The notes below the pieces were generated by a model. The model made no database searches. It worked only from the letters and a program-made list of their open reading frames with translations, and had not been told where the DNA came from. A program made the position numbers and the translations under genes. Shown here in pieces: positions 24,520 through 31,913 of a stretch of 64,000 nucleotides of DNA (positions within the stretch are counted from its first letter, which is position 1; every line of letters starts with the position of its first letter). The DNA is from a virus: positions 1 through 64,000 of the IMG/VR virus record IMGVR_UViG_3300033182_000980; one strand, given 5' to 3'.

Positions 24520-25895
24520 CTCTTGCTCCGAATCACATGACCCACAGAACCAATCGTGGTAGCTATGGATATGGATTTGTCTAACAACTCAATCATCCTA
24601 CCGACAGGGAATGGTTCGTATAACTCTTTTATGCCCCAAACGCTTGAGTCATTCTCGGCAGTACCAAGATTATGGCAGACCACTTTGAATGGTGCTTTCA
24701 ACGCTCTGTCCAGATACTCATTGCCTGTCTCGATGTTGTAGAGCGTAGGGATAGCACCTTTGACATAGCCATTCACCTTTGCGTCCATCATAGAAATCAA
24801 CGCTTTCTCGGCAAGTACCCTTCTCCACCTTGCTTCGGCTTCGGTTGCCCCACCTACTCGTAAACGAACTAGAGTGCCATTGAGGGCATTAGCTCTTTTG
24901 CGTAGTAGGTCTTGTGTATGAGGGTGAGGACAAGTCTCTGCTTCTCTAAGAAGTTCATCTACTCGGTCTGCTGTCTTATCTACATGGTCATCATAAGGGT
25001 CTACAATCATCTCACCATAGTTGAGGACTGTGTTAATCGCAGAACCGTAGAACTCTGGTACAAACTTTTCGTATTTCTGATCGACCACAGTTGCCCCTGT
25101 AAACGAAGCAAAGTCATCTAGCCACCCTTTACCCCAAATCACTCTAGGGGCATCACAAGCGTACACTTCAAGCGTTCCCTTATGATTGTTCATTTTGATT
25201 GCTTGTAGGGCTTTACCCCCAACCATTGGAGCGATAATAACTAATGGCCTACCTTCAAACGATCCCATATACTCCATAGCGTTGAGTATATGATCTACTT
25301 CAAATACTGGACGACTAAACAGAGCGAACATTGGACCTTTGAGGTATGCTTCTTTGTCATGGTGTACTTTTAAAGAAGCGTGGAAGGACTCGGTTTCGAC
25401 TACCTCACACCCATTGCCTTCCCATTTTTCAAGAGAGACATGAGAAGATAAAGATCCAGCGAGATAGATTGCTTCGGAGATTTTATCAATGGACTCCTCA
25501 TCAAGCTCACTTTGCAGTCCGATTTCTTTTAGGATGTCTTGGTTAGACTCAAATCGAGGCACAGCATCTACGGCTATATTTACAGCTCGCTTCACCTGCT
25601 CTGTAATAAGAGGGTGTACCTCACCATAATGTCGGTGAAAGGATCTCAAGAGAGATATGGCTATGAACGCACCCCACTTACAACCGTCACCAGATTTACA
25701 GAGTTCTAATAAGGAGGTCTGTATAATTCTAGCGTAGGGTTCTGGTCGGTACGCATTGATGATGGACTTAGCCGAGAGGTTATTCCAAATCTTGTTGTTG
25801 CGAGAGAGTAGGACTGTTCCTCCATTACTCGCATGGCTCAAAACTAAAAGTGATGATAGTTCATTTATTGTAGGTATAAATAAAGATAACGACAT
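24516..25895 (-). CDS. Divergent GroEL-like chaperonin
   Basis: The 459-residue protein (cellular GroEL is about 550) aligns by eye to the Cpn60 fold. In the apical/intermediate half it has VYACDAPRVIWGKGWLDDFASFTGATVV, then LLRKRANALNGTLVRLRVGGATEAEARWRRVLAEKAL. The latter block resembles the family's KLAGGVAVIKVGAATE region. The nucleotide loop GDGTT reads GDGCK here, and the Asp of the second equatorial block is not evident, so ATP use may differ. Phage chaperonins are known from some large phages such as Pseudomonas phage EL. The ATGA overlap with the methyltransferase genes suggests co-production, perhaps for capsid proteins or for the split enzyme. Confidence 0.75.
   Translation of the reverse strand: MSLSLFIPTINELSSLLVLSHASNGGTVLLSRNNKIWNNLSAKSIINAYRPEPYARIIQTSLLELCKSGDGCKWGAFIAISLLRSFHRHYGEVHPLITEQVKRAVNIAVDAVPRFESNQDILKEIGLQSELDEESIDKISEAIYLAGSLSSHVSLEKWEGNGCEVVETESFHASLKVHHDKEAYLKGPMFALFSRPVFEVDHILNAMEYMGSFEGRPLVIIAPMVGGKALQAIKMNNHKGTLEVYACDAPRVIWGKGWLDDFASFTGATVVDQKYEKFVPEFYGSAINTVLNYGEMIVDPYDDHVDKTADRVDELLREAETCPHPHTQDLLRKRANALNGTLVRLRVGGATEAEARWRRVLAEKALISMMDAKVNGYVKGAIPTLYNIETGNEYLDRALKAPFKVVCHNLGTAENDSSVWGIKELYEPFPVGRMIELLDKSISIATTIGSVGHVIRSKR
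25855..25870 (+). promoter_or_regulatory. Class II-like promoter motif
   Basis: GATAGTTCATTTATTG lies 54 nt before the amidase ATG at 25925, inside the first codons of the divergent chaperonin gene. It matches the class II core with one or two changes. Confidence 0.5.
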
Positions 25896-25924
25896 GAATG
25901 ATACTCACATAGAAAGGTGAAACG

Positions 25925-26872
25925 ATGTCCTCTATAGTTATACAGACAAGAGCTAACGCTTGCTCATATAATAAAAAGGCAAGTGTCTCTGTTGGGTGGG
26001 GTGGTCAAATCCCCCAATCAGCGATTGAAGCCTATCCTAACCTCGCCAAAGCAGTAGACTCAACAGACTTTGCTCTTGCTGTCGAAGCGTTCCAAGAGGA
26101 TACCTTTGGTGCAGGATCTGGAGTTGATGGAAAGATGGGTCGTGGCACATGGTCAGCGATGTTGAAGAAGTTTGATCGCATTGAGGACGGTCAAGCATAT
26201 TGGACAGTCAATGATCGTAGGGTGGGTGTTGACATTGACCCCAATGTAGAAATCGTCAACTTTGACCAACCAGGTGGTCTTGATCTTCACAGATTTGGCC
26301 ACTTCTCATCTCGTAAAGGTAAGAAGCCGACCATCATTGTTGTGCATTGGGGGGGTCTTGACCCTCACCATTGTCATCGTATCTTCTCAAGTCCTGACCG
26401 ACAAGTCAGCTCTCACGCTGGTATTGGGCTAAGTCCAGAGGGTAATCCTACGATCTATCAGTACCTAGATTTGAACCACAAGTCATGGCATGGTGGTTGG
26501 GCGAACTCGTACTCTGTCGGGATTGACATCTGTCAGCAACCTTCACTCAAGTGGAAGAACCACTATGTGAAGAAGGGTTATGATGTTTACGAGACTACCA
26601 ATGATACAGGTCGTGGAGATAAGAGTATTATCTCCTTAGACCCTAATGTTGCTCTTGCAGTTCGTGAAGCAGTTAAGAGTCTCTGTACAGCACTAGACAT
26701 TCCTTATCAGTTCCCCTGTGGCTCGGACGGTCAATCTTATGACGGAGATTTCTATCATGGGGTTGTCGATAAGAGTTATCTAACAGGTAGCTTCACAGGG
26801 GTTATCGGACACCACCACATCACAGCTAAAAAGTGGGATTGTGCTTGTTGGTGGGATACTCTTTTCGGGTAA
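25925..26872 (+). CDS. Endolysin: N-acetylmuramoyl-L-alanine amidase with peptidoglycan-binding domain
   Basis: The 315-residue enzyme cleaves the amide bond between muramic acid and the stem peptide. The N-terminal 100 residues look like a PG_binding_1 domain (ALAVEAFQEDTFGAGSGVDG, MGRGTWSAM). The amidase_2 domain follows: IIVVHWGG (zinc His), VSSHAGI, IYQYLDLNHKSWHGG, SVGIDICQQ and GVIGHHHI...KWDC (second His and Cys ligand). There is no signal peptide, so it would need a holin. AAAGGTGAAACG precedes the ATG, and a class II-like promoter agrees with late lysis timing. Confidence 0.92.
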   Translation: MSSIVIQTRANACSYNKKASVSVGWGGQIPQSAIEAYPNLAKAVDSTDFALAVEAFQEDTFGAGSGVDGKMGRGTWSAMLKKFDRIEDGQAYWTVNDRRVGVDIDPNVEIVNFDQPGGLDLHRFGHFSSRKGKKPTIIVVHWGGLDPHHCHRIFSSPDRQVSSHAGIGLSPEGNPTIYQYLDLNHKSWHGGWANSYSVGIDICQQPSLKWKNHYVKKGYDVYETTNDTGRGDKSIISLDPNVALAVREAVKSLCTALDIPYQFPCGSDGQSYDGDFYHGVVDKSYLTGSFTGVIGHHHITAKKWDCACWWDTLFG

Positions 26873-26875
26873 AAA

Positions 26876-27175
26876 ATGATCTTGCACTTGGTGTCTGATC
26901 TCAACCGAGCCTTAGAAATCAAAGCTCGGTTAGGTTGTCCTCATATCCACTTTATCATCGAAGAGGATTGTGGGGCATTTACTACAAGCCTCGTCTGGAT
27001 GGAAGTGCTTACGAGAGCAAGTGGTCTATGTCGTAAAGAGGGTACTTGTGTTGTTTCACACAGCGACCTCTCAAGACACAAAGATACACTTAGTAATGAG
27101 GACATCGAGTTTTTACAAAAGATGCAAGCACAGCTAAATGAGAAGATGGTCGGCATTGAGGTTGTAAAGACATGA
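26876..27175 (+). CDS. Hypothetical 99-aa protein downstream of endolysin
   Basis: The protein is not recognised. It has an N-terminal alpha/beta pattern (MILHLVSDLNRALEIKARLG, HIHFIIEEDCGAF) and a helical end. It follows the endolysin by three bases and overlaps the next gene (ATGA). There is no TM segment, so it is not an obvious holin. Confidence 0.6.
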   Translation: MILHLVSDLNRALEIKARLGCPHIHFIIEEDCGAFTTSLVWMEVLTRASGLCRKEGTCVVSHSDLSRHKDTLSNEDIEFLQKMQAQLNEKMVGIEVVKT

Positions 27176-27603
27176 AGTCATGGGCTTATGAAGCGTATCA
27201 GATGTACATACAGGGCATAAGCTACCCTCTACTTGAAGAACACTTTGGAGTTAAACAAAGTACGATCCGACACTACATCAAGAGATACGCTTATGAAAAC
27301 AACCTAGTCTACCCTCGACTCAAGCCAGATTATAAGTTGGCTTTTAATCTATACTACAACACGATGAGTGTCGGAGACATAGCTCGATACTTAGGAGTCT
27401 GTCGGTCAACCGTCAAAAACTACATTCGTAGGTATTCCGAAATGAATGGCATCCCTATGAACCAATCTTATAATAAGGGGCAAGTAGCGTACAATCTTCG
27501 ACAGCAAGGCTATACCTACGACAAGATTTCTAAAATGCTCGGATATGAGAACAGATCTAACTGTTATCGAGCAATCAAAAACTACAAGGACAAGTTATGT
27601 TAG
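27172..27603 (+). CDS. Triple helix-turn-helix DNA-binding protein
   Basis: The 143 residues contain three consecutive resolvase/sigma-like helix-turn-helix units of about 45 residues. They are GISYPLLEEHFGVKQSTIRHYIKRY, MSVGDIARYLGVCRSTVKNYIRRY and YTYDKISKMLGYENRSNCYRAIKNY (split here as motifs). Each has a Tyr/Arg-rich recognition helix. There is no catalytic domain. A protein built only from HTH repeats would read a long site, so it is a candidate regulator of the promoter families in this genome. Confidence 0.75.
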   Translation: MKSWAYEAYQMYIQGISYPLLEEHFGVKQSTIRHYIKRYAYENNLVYPRLKPDYKLAFNLYYNTMSVGDIARYLGVCRSTVKNYIRRYSEMNGIPMNQSYNKGQVAYNLRQQGYTYDKISKMLGYENRSNCYRAIKNYKDKLC

Positions 27604-27710
27604 CCGTATTAATTTTTGGTGTCTTTTGTTTAACTGCACATCGACTTATCACCACTAAGATAACTCCAGAAGAGATGAGTGATATGTTAAATAGCGATGA
27701 ATGGTATTAA
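27597..27710 (+). CDS. 37-aa membrane micropeptide
   Basis: The frame starts at an ATG overlapping the end of the HTH gene and encodes a hydrophobic helix (LAVLIFGVFCLTA) followed by a polar tail ending MLNSDEWY. It lies between the HTH gene and a convergent gene whose stop overlaps its own. Size and single TM resemble small phage membrane peptides, including some holins or antiholins. No strong separate ribosome-binding site is seen; coupling to the HTH gene is likely. Confidence 0.45.
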   Translation: MLAVLIFGVFCLTAHRLITTKITPEEMSDMLNSDEWY

Positions 27711-28138
27711 GCGACCTTAGTGCATTTTGAGTGAGCGACTTTCCAATACCTGTTCGGTACTGAAACACCCACTTCTGATAAAAGGTAAAAGCTGTTCCAA
27801 AAGTTTCGGGTGATGAAGCCTTGTACTTTAAGGGTAGCCCCTTTTAACTCGACCTCAAACTCGACTCTTTGACCATTTTCCCATCTAGGAGTATGGCTCT
27901 GAAGTTCATCGCCCTCGACTGTGAACCGACCCTCGGCATTCTGTGTTTCGGGCTGATCAATGTCGTTAGTATATAACGCAAAGACATCTTCGTCATCAAG
28001 ACGAAATCCGTCTTTAATGTTTCCGTCCTCGTCTACAACTTGAAAAGTTTCATTGTGGACGAGGACATCAATGATTGTCATTTTTTTTAGGGTTGTTTTG
28101 CCAACCAAAAATTGGTGGCCTACTCGGTATTCACTCAT
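27707..28138 (-). CDS. Hypothetical 143-aa protein under a class I promoter
   Basis: The protein is not recognised. It is beta-rich with short barrel-like segments (YRVGHQFLVGKTTLKKMTII, GQRVEFEVELKGATLKVQGF) and no cysteine cluster (single Cys). The start follows AAGGGGAAACC. That site can pair with the CCCCTT of the class I promoter 40 nt upstream, so expression is probably controlled by where transcription starts. Confidence 0.65.
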   Translation of the reverse strand: MSEYRVGHQFLVGKTTLKKMTIIDVLVHNETFQVVDEDGNIKDGFRLDDEDVFALYTNDIDQPETQNAEGRFTVEGDELQSHTPRWENGQRVEFEVELKGATLKVQGFITRNFWNSFYLLSEVGVSVPNRYWKVAHSKCTKVA

Positions 28139-28143
28139 GGTTT

Positions 28144-28196
28144 CCCCTTATTATGATAGTGGTTAGTACCTCACTATTATATAAATAAGGGGTTAC
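28144..28196 (-). promoter_or_regulatory. Class I promoter whose CCCCTTATT arm pairs with the RBS
   Basis: On the minus strand GTAACCCCTTATTTATA (28196-28180) matches class I. Its CCCCTTATT (28192-28184) is complementary to AATAAGGGG (28152-28144), the ribosome-binding site of the gene starting at 28138. An inner ATAGTG/CACTAT stem supports the fold. RNA started at this promoter lacks the CCCCTTATT arm, so only read-through RNA can close the hairpin. Confidence 0.6.
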
Positions 28197-28202
28197 GATT
28201 AT

Positions 28203-28787
28203 CTACCAACGAGGCTCTTTCCTACGAAAGTTCCCACGAGGTTGATTTCTGTTATCGTAGTGAGGGTTGTAGTGAGGGTTGTAGTGGGGGTTGTAGTGGG
28301 GGTTGTAGTGGCGAGGTGGGTGCTGATTATAGTGTGGTTGGTTGTAATGTTGAGGACGCTTCTCACGATAAACATCCTTGTCCCAACGCTTCCTCTGCTT
28401 CTGGATTACATGAGCTGGAACATTATGCTCACACCTCTCTGCGAGCTGTCGATCAGATAAGCCTCCGTCATAGAGATTGACGACCTGTACGAAGTAGTCA
28501 TTCTTGTTTGCCATCTCCATGTAAGGATCACACTCCCACTTGCGAGTGAAAGTGTTATGAACGACAATCGTCTGATAATCGTCCTCCATAGCTTCGAGGC
28601 ATTCTTTCTGACACCACTCATGAGCCTCTTTTAGAGACTCATGGTTGAAGTTGTAAACCCCGCTGTCATCAACAAAGAAATCGTCTGCTGACACCATGAA
28701 CCGATTATCCAAATCACCGCAGATCGTCTCTGCGAGAGTTGTCTTTCCCGATCCACTTAACCCCCGTACCAAAATCAGTTGCTTCAC
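28203..28787 (-). CDS. P-loop kinase (polynucleotide-kinase-like) with HYNP-repeat tail
   Basis: The first 135 residues form a small P-loop kinase: LVRGLSGSGKTTLAETI (Walker A), MVSADDFFVDD, TIVVHNTFTRKWE, and a lid-like region with ERCEHNVPAHVI. The pattern is that of the AAA_33/N4BP2L1 type of nucleotide or polynucleotide 5'-kinase. The tail has five near-identical HYNP units (HYNPHYNPHYNPHYNPHY) and an Arg/Gly end that could bind RNA. Translation starts at GTG after CTGGAG. The repeat is encoded by a 12-nt tandem array and so may vary in number between relatives. Confidence 0.8.
   Translation of the reverse strand: MKQLILVRGLSGSGKTTLAETICGDLDNRFMVSADDFFVDDSGVYNFNHESLKEAHEWCQKECLEAMEDDYQTIVVHNTFTRKWECDPYMEMANKNDYFVQVVNLYDGGLSDRQLAERCEHNVPAHVIQKQRKRWDKDVYREKRPQHYNQPHYNQHPPRHYNPHYNPHYNPHYNPHYDNRNQPRGNFRRKEPRW
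28257..28316 (-). repeat. 12-nt tandem array encoding HYNP units
   Basis: There are five copies of GTAGTGRGGGTT or close variants on the plus strand (28257-28316). They encode the His-Tyr-Asn-Pro units in the kinase tail. The copies are nearly identical, which suggests recent slippage expansion. Confidence 0.85.
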
Positions 28788-28805
28788 TGTGCATCTCCAG
28801 TGCAG

Positions 28806-28976
28806 TTAAAGTTGTATCTCAATGACCCTTTTGGGTTCTCTCTGCTCTTCATTAGGTTTAGGTTTCAACTCCGGCTCTGGAATAGGTAGCCAAAGTCTCC
28901 GACCCTCCTCCTCAAGTTCTCTTTGTCTTTGCTGTTCCTTGAGGCTTTCGATCACAAGAAGGTCTATATCAATCAT
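28806..28976 (-). CDS. Small conserved-type phage protein (56 aa)
   Basis: The frame has an ATG at 28976 after a strong GAAAGGAGC and ends just before the kinase gene. The product (IDLLVIESLKEQQRQRELEE, LWLPIPEPE, then EPKRVIEIQL) has the layout of a family of tiny phage proteins: helix, a LxLPxPEP block, and a terminal RVIxIxL strand. Function is unknown. It is the only gene in the 290-nt gap between the kinase and 29079. Confidence 0.6.
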   Translation of the reverse strand: MIDIDLLVIESLKEQQRQRELEEEGRRLWLPIPEPELKPKPNEEQREPKRVIEIQL

Positions 28977-29078
28977 ACCAAGCTCCTTTCAATACCATTC
29001 CTAAATTAAATTGTAAACACAAGTCGGGGTTGACCCCAAACTGTTTTATCCACAGCACCCTTTACACGCTCCTACAAG

Positions 29079-29555
29079 CTATTTTCCCTCACTACTCTTG
29101 GCTACCCACTCATCCATCTTTGCTCCTAAGTTAAACCTCTTTGCCTCTCCCCCTGTTAAGGAGGCAACACGGTTCATTGTGTCTTGCCCTAAGTTTTGAG
29201 CCTCTAGCTTAGGCTTGATCTTGAGCTGTGGCACTGGCTTAGTCTCGCTGTAGTCATCGACAAGGCTTGAAGGGATGTCTCCCTTCAAGATTGCATTGGC
29301 AAACTTTTTACGATCCACCTTGATCACAACCTCACCGACAGTAGAGGGGTCGATCCCAAGCTGGTTAAGCTCGGCTAGTAGACCAGCTTCGTCATAGCTT
29401 GTGCGTGATGCGTCCACATGGTTCACATCTCCAAGGGGAGTCTCGATCTTTTCCCCGACAGGGATATGCTGACGCAGAGCTTTGATCTCGGCATCGAGAG
29501 CGTCTTTTAGTGCCTTGATCCGACACAGGTTTTCAGCGATTTGTTGCTTATTCAT
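29079..29555 (-). CDS. Hypothetical 158-aa protein (Gam/nuclease-inhibitor-like size)
   Basis: The protein is not recognised. The N-terminus is helical and coiled (RIKALKDALDAEIKALRQHI), followed by a short beta segment (GEKIETPLGDVNHVD) and a helical middle. The arrangement vaguely resembles small phage proteins that bind DNA ends, but no motif proves it. GGAGGACAAT precedes the ATG, and its start overlaps the preceding gene by eight bases. Confidence 0.6.
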   Translation of the reverse strand: MNKQQIAENLCRIKALKDALDAEIKALRQHIPVGEKIETPLGDVNHVDASRTSYDEAGLLAELNQLGIDPSTVGEVVIKVDRKKFANAILKGDIPSSLVDDYSETKPVPQLKIKPKLEAQNLGQDTMNRVASLTGGEAKRFNLGAKMDEWVAKSSEGK

Positions 29556-29811
29556 ATTGTCCTCCTAGTAGCGAGCCAAACAGCTCTTTCATGTAAGTGG
29601 TTGTTTGTTCTATGGACTCGGACTCTCTTAAAACCTCTGTCCAAGCGTCTTTAAAGTCGAGGTGTTTGTCCTCTTCTACAATGAGCGTCATGTCCTCAAA
29701 TAGATCGAGAAAAGCTAGTGCATCTTCTCTGCTTTCGACCTTAGACAAGGCGACTAAGATCATTCCTGTATCTTGGGTTGTATTGCTGATTAGTTTGTAT
29801 GTGTGCTTCAT
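29548..29811 (-). CDS. Hypothetical 87-aa protein
   Basis: The protein is not recognised. It is acidic and alpha/beta (GMILVALSKVESREDALAF, DMTLIVEEDKHLDFKDAW). AGGAGATAAC precedes the ATG. It lies between the CNNM-type transporter and 29079-29555 in one unit that starts at the class I promoter near 30833. Confidence 0.6.
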   Translation of the reverse strand: MKHTYKLISNTTQDTGMILVALSKVESREDALAFLDLFEDMTLIVEEDKHLDFKDAWTEVLRESESIEQTTTYMKELFGSLLGGQYE

Positions 29812-29837
29812 GTTATCTCCTTACGACTTTTATATGA

Positions 29838-30767
29838 TTACCCGACCTCACGCATACAGACTTGCTCGTCTGTCTCGTCTTGGATCTCGGTTTGGGTCAT
29901 CAACTCCATGATGTCCTCAAGGCTTACAACACCGTCTGTTCCTCCAAAGTCATCGACCATGACTGCAAGGTGAGACTTGCTCGTGGTGAACTGCTTGAAC
30001 ATCTCTTCACAAGTGGTTGAGGACTCAACCTTGAGGACGGCACGAGTAAGCTCTTGGACTGTCGGGTTCTCGTCCTTAGCGAGTGCTTGGAAAGCGTCTT
30101 TAAGGAGCATGATACCCTGTACATCATCTCGGCTCTTGCCTAGTACCACAAGGCGTGAGTGCTGACTCTCAAAGAGAGCTGGCTTGATGTCCTCAAGACG
30201 CTCGTCAGCCCTAACAGTAGTCATGTTCACACGAGGTGTACCAACCTGCTCAACAGTCGTGAGCGAAAGGTTGTATGTACCCTCGTAGATCTTCTCAACG
30301 ATAGCACTAGGCTCTGCACCCTTAAAACGAGCTGTGAGCTTTCCGATGACCCAGTTGACAGGTGTGAGTACCCATGAGAGCAATACCATCATAGGAGCGA
30401 AGATACGACCTCCAAGAAGTGGGTTGTTTGCACCGAACGCTTTGGGGATGATCTCCCCACAGATGATGATCGTGAAGGTCAAGACACCCATCACAAGGCC
30501 GACATACTCGCTACCTAACCACAGACCCGCTGAAGTGCCAACAGCACCCGAACCCATGATGTTAAATATATTGTTGCCGATGGTGTTGGTTGAGATATAC
30601 GCATCCTTGTCCTCCATCACCTTAGCGAGAGAACACGCACCAAAGAGCTTGTTCTTACAGGCGGACTTGACCTCAGCCTTAGAAAGACTTGCTACAGCCA
30701 TCTCCCACATAGAGTGGATAGCTGAACCGATGATAGTGATGATAAAAGCAGTAAGTGTGCTGACCAT
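29838..30767 (-). CDS. CNNM/CorB-type membrane protein (DUF21 plus CBS pair)
   Basis: The 309-residue protein has a DUF21 membrane domain of about four helices with the family marks SAIHSMWEMAVASLSK and IICGEIIPKAFGA. A cytoplasmic CBS pair follows (HSRLVVLGKSRDDVQGIMLLKDA and SHLAVMVDDFGGTDGVVSLEDIMEL). Cellular members are linked to magnesium efflux or sodium-magnesium exchange. The C-terminal CorC/HlyC domain is absent, giving a short form. It is driven by a class I promoter and so is probably expressed early. A phage copy may change host ion balance or membrane state during takeover. Confidence 0.88.
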   Translation of the reverse strand: MVSTLTAFIITIIGSAIHSMWEMAVASLSKAEVKSACKNKLFGACSLAKVMEDKDAYISTNTIGNNIFNIMGSGAVGTSAGLWLGSEYVGLVMGVLTFTIIICGEIIPKAFGANNPLLGGRIFAPMMVLLSWVLTPVNWVIGKLTARFKGAEPSAIVEKIYEGTYNLSLTTVEQVGTPRVNMTTVRADERLEDIKPALFESQHSRLVVLGKSRDDVQGIMLLKDAFQALAKDENPTVQELTRAVLKVESSTTCEEMFKQFTTSKSHLAVMVDDFGGTDGVVSLEDIMELMTQTEIQDETDEQVCMREVG

Positions 30768-30824
30768 GTTTTGTTCTCCATTGGGAGTGAGTGAATGAGG
30801 TCATTGTCAACCTCGACACTAGGT

Positions 30825-30911
30825 AATAGATAAGGGGTTACAACGCACACCTCCAAGACCTAAGTCATTGTAAAGTAAAGCAAAGTCGGAGTTGTAACCC
30901 CTTATCTATAG
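30825..30911. promoter_or_regulatory. Divergent pair of class I promoters
   Basis: Two class I motifs face outward: minus-strand GTAACCCCTTATCTATT (30841-30825) toward the CNNM gene, and plus-strand GTAACCCCTTATCTATAG (30894-30911) toward the gene at 30961. They form an inverted repeat around 52 nt. Downstream of the plus motif is a GGGGG/CCCCC stem (about 30914-30932). The rest of this 193-nt gap holds nothing else I recognise. Confidence 0.65.
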
Positions 30912-30960
30912 ATATGTGTCGGGGGGCTGAACCCCCAACCACTCTCAAAGGAGAAGCCTT

Positions 30961-31185
30961 ATGGCAAAGCAAAAGCTCGCAATCACCACACTCGCAATCA
31001 AGGCTCGGCTCGTTGATCGAGTCGATGGTGAGATCTACAACCCCTCTACCCTCTATGATGACCTCGCTCGGATCATCGAGCAGAATGGGTACAAGATGGA
31101 TCCACGCCAAGCTGTGAAGAAGGTCAAGGCTTTCAGTCAGCGTAAGCACGATGAGTGCTACACCAACTTCGGTGTGGACTACTAA
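30961..31185 (+). CDS. Small hypothetical protein, class I promoter
   Basis: The 74-residue basic protein (KLAITTLAIKARLVDRVDGE, DDLARIIEQNGYKMDPRQAV) is helical and not recognised. AAAGGAGAAGCCTT precedes the ATG, and a class I promoter lies about 50 nt upstream. Base composition is more GC-rich than in the structural genes (many CTC and GAG codons), as in the other genes of this accessory block. Confidence 0.65.
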   Translation: MAKQKLAITTLAIKARLVDRVDGEIYNPSTLYDDLARIIEQNGYKMDPRQAVKKVKAFSQRKHDECYTNFGVDY

Positions 31186-31203
31186 TCTGACCCTCATGGG
31201 TCT

Positions 31204-31220
31204 GTAACCCTTTATCTATA
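31204..31220 (+). promoter_or_regulatory. Early-type promoter motif (class I)
   Basis: GTAACCCTTTATCTATA (one C fewer, one T more than consensus) lies 43 nt before the ATG at 31263. A short GACCC/GGGTC stem precedes it and may end the upstream transcript. Confidence 0.6.
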
Positions 31221-31262
31221 ACCACACATCATAAACCCAATCACTCCCAACGGAGAAACAAA

Positions 31263-31574
31263 ATGTCTCGCAAGACCACCCTCACCTTTCAAACATACTA
31301 CAATGATGCAAAGTTCTTCTACGCTAAGGGGAACGATACCGAGCTTGGCGTAATCCGAAAGACTCCCTTTGGAGTCGAGGCTTCGATGTTCATCGGAGAG
31401 CGTGGAGCTTGGACGCAGGAGATCCCTGTGTTCGAGGGGGGCTACACTAAGGACTGCGAGAGCTTCCTTCGCAAGCTCTTTGCCGACAAGCAGAAACTTG
31501 TCGATGTAATCGAGGCTTACCGAGCCGAGCAGAACGCACAGCTAGATGCACTCACCAACCGACTCACTAACTAA
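31263..31574 (+). CDS. Hypothetical 103-aa protein, class I promoter
   Basis: The protein is not recognised. It is beta-rich at first (TTLTFQTYYNDAKFFYAKGN, LGVIRKTPFGVEASMFIGER) with a helical end. ACGGAGAAACAAA precedes the ATG. It is the first gene of a run 31263-32938 that ends in WGR and Sir2 proteins, with gaps of 12-27 nt, so all are probably one early operon. Confidence 0.65.
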   Translation: MSRKTTLTFQTYYNDAKFFYAKGNDTELGVIRKTPFGVEASMFIGERGAWTQEIPVFEGGYTKDCESFLRKLFADKQKLVDVIEAYRAEQNAQLDALTNRLTN

Positions 31575-31586
31575 AAGGAGAACACC

Positions 31587-31886
31587 ATGAACCACGATCT
31601 TAAAGAGAAGCTAGTAGAGGCTTTTGAGTCTGCTATCCAATACGCCTATGGGGATTGCACCACCATAGATGGGGTGGGGTCATGGGGTGGCGAATCATAC
31701 TACTACGGAGGGTTCATCACCGAGGGTGATAATCACCTCAACCTCAAAAGGGGTCAAGCTCAACTATCCAAGGACTCTGACTTAAAAGAGATGGGGATCT
31801 CAATCAGTCAGATTGAGACAAATAAAGACGAGGAGTATCTACGAGGTGAAATGGACATTCGTATTTACTTCACCTTAAACGCTTAA
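31587..31886 (+). CDS. Hypothetical 99-aa protein
   Basis: The protein is not recognised. It is acidic and alpha/beta with a Gly/Tyr-rich loop (GVGSWGGESYYYGGF). AAAGGAGAACACC gives the start. It lies in the early operon with the WGR and Sir2 genes. Confidence 0.6.
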   Translation: MNHDLKEKLVEAFESAIQYAYGDCTTIDGVGSWGGESYYYGGFITEGDNHLNLKRGQAQLSKDSDLKEMGISISQIETNKDEEYLRGEMDIRIYFTLNA

Positions 31887-31913
31887 ACAGACCGACTCAT
31901 AAAGGAGAACATC

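Noticed and set aside
28822-29004. Plus-strand Ser/Leu-rich open frame
   Set aside because: It is the antisense of the 56-residue minus-strand gene 28806-28976, which has a strong ribosome-binding site and a phage-like composition.
28990-29060. GGGGTTGACCCC hairpin after 29079-29555 as a terminator
   Set aside because: The stem is only five base pairs, and no T-run follows on the minus strand; a role as a weak class I-like element or nothing is equally possible.
30865-31197. Minus-strand 110-codon frame opposite 30961-31185
   Set aside because: It covers the class I promoter and the plus-strand gene, has no ribosome-binding site, and has a composition typical of antisense reading.
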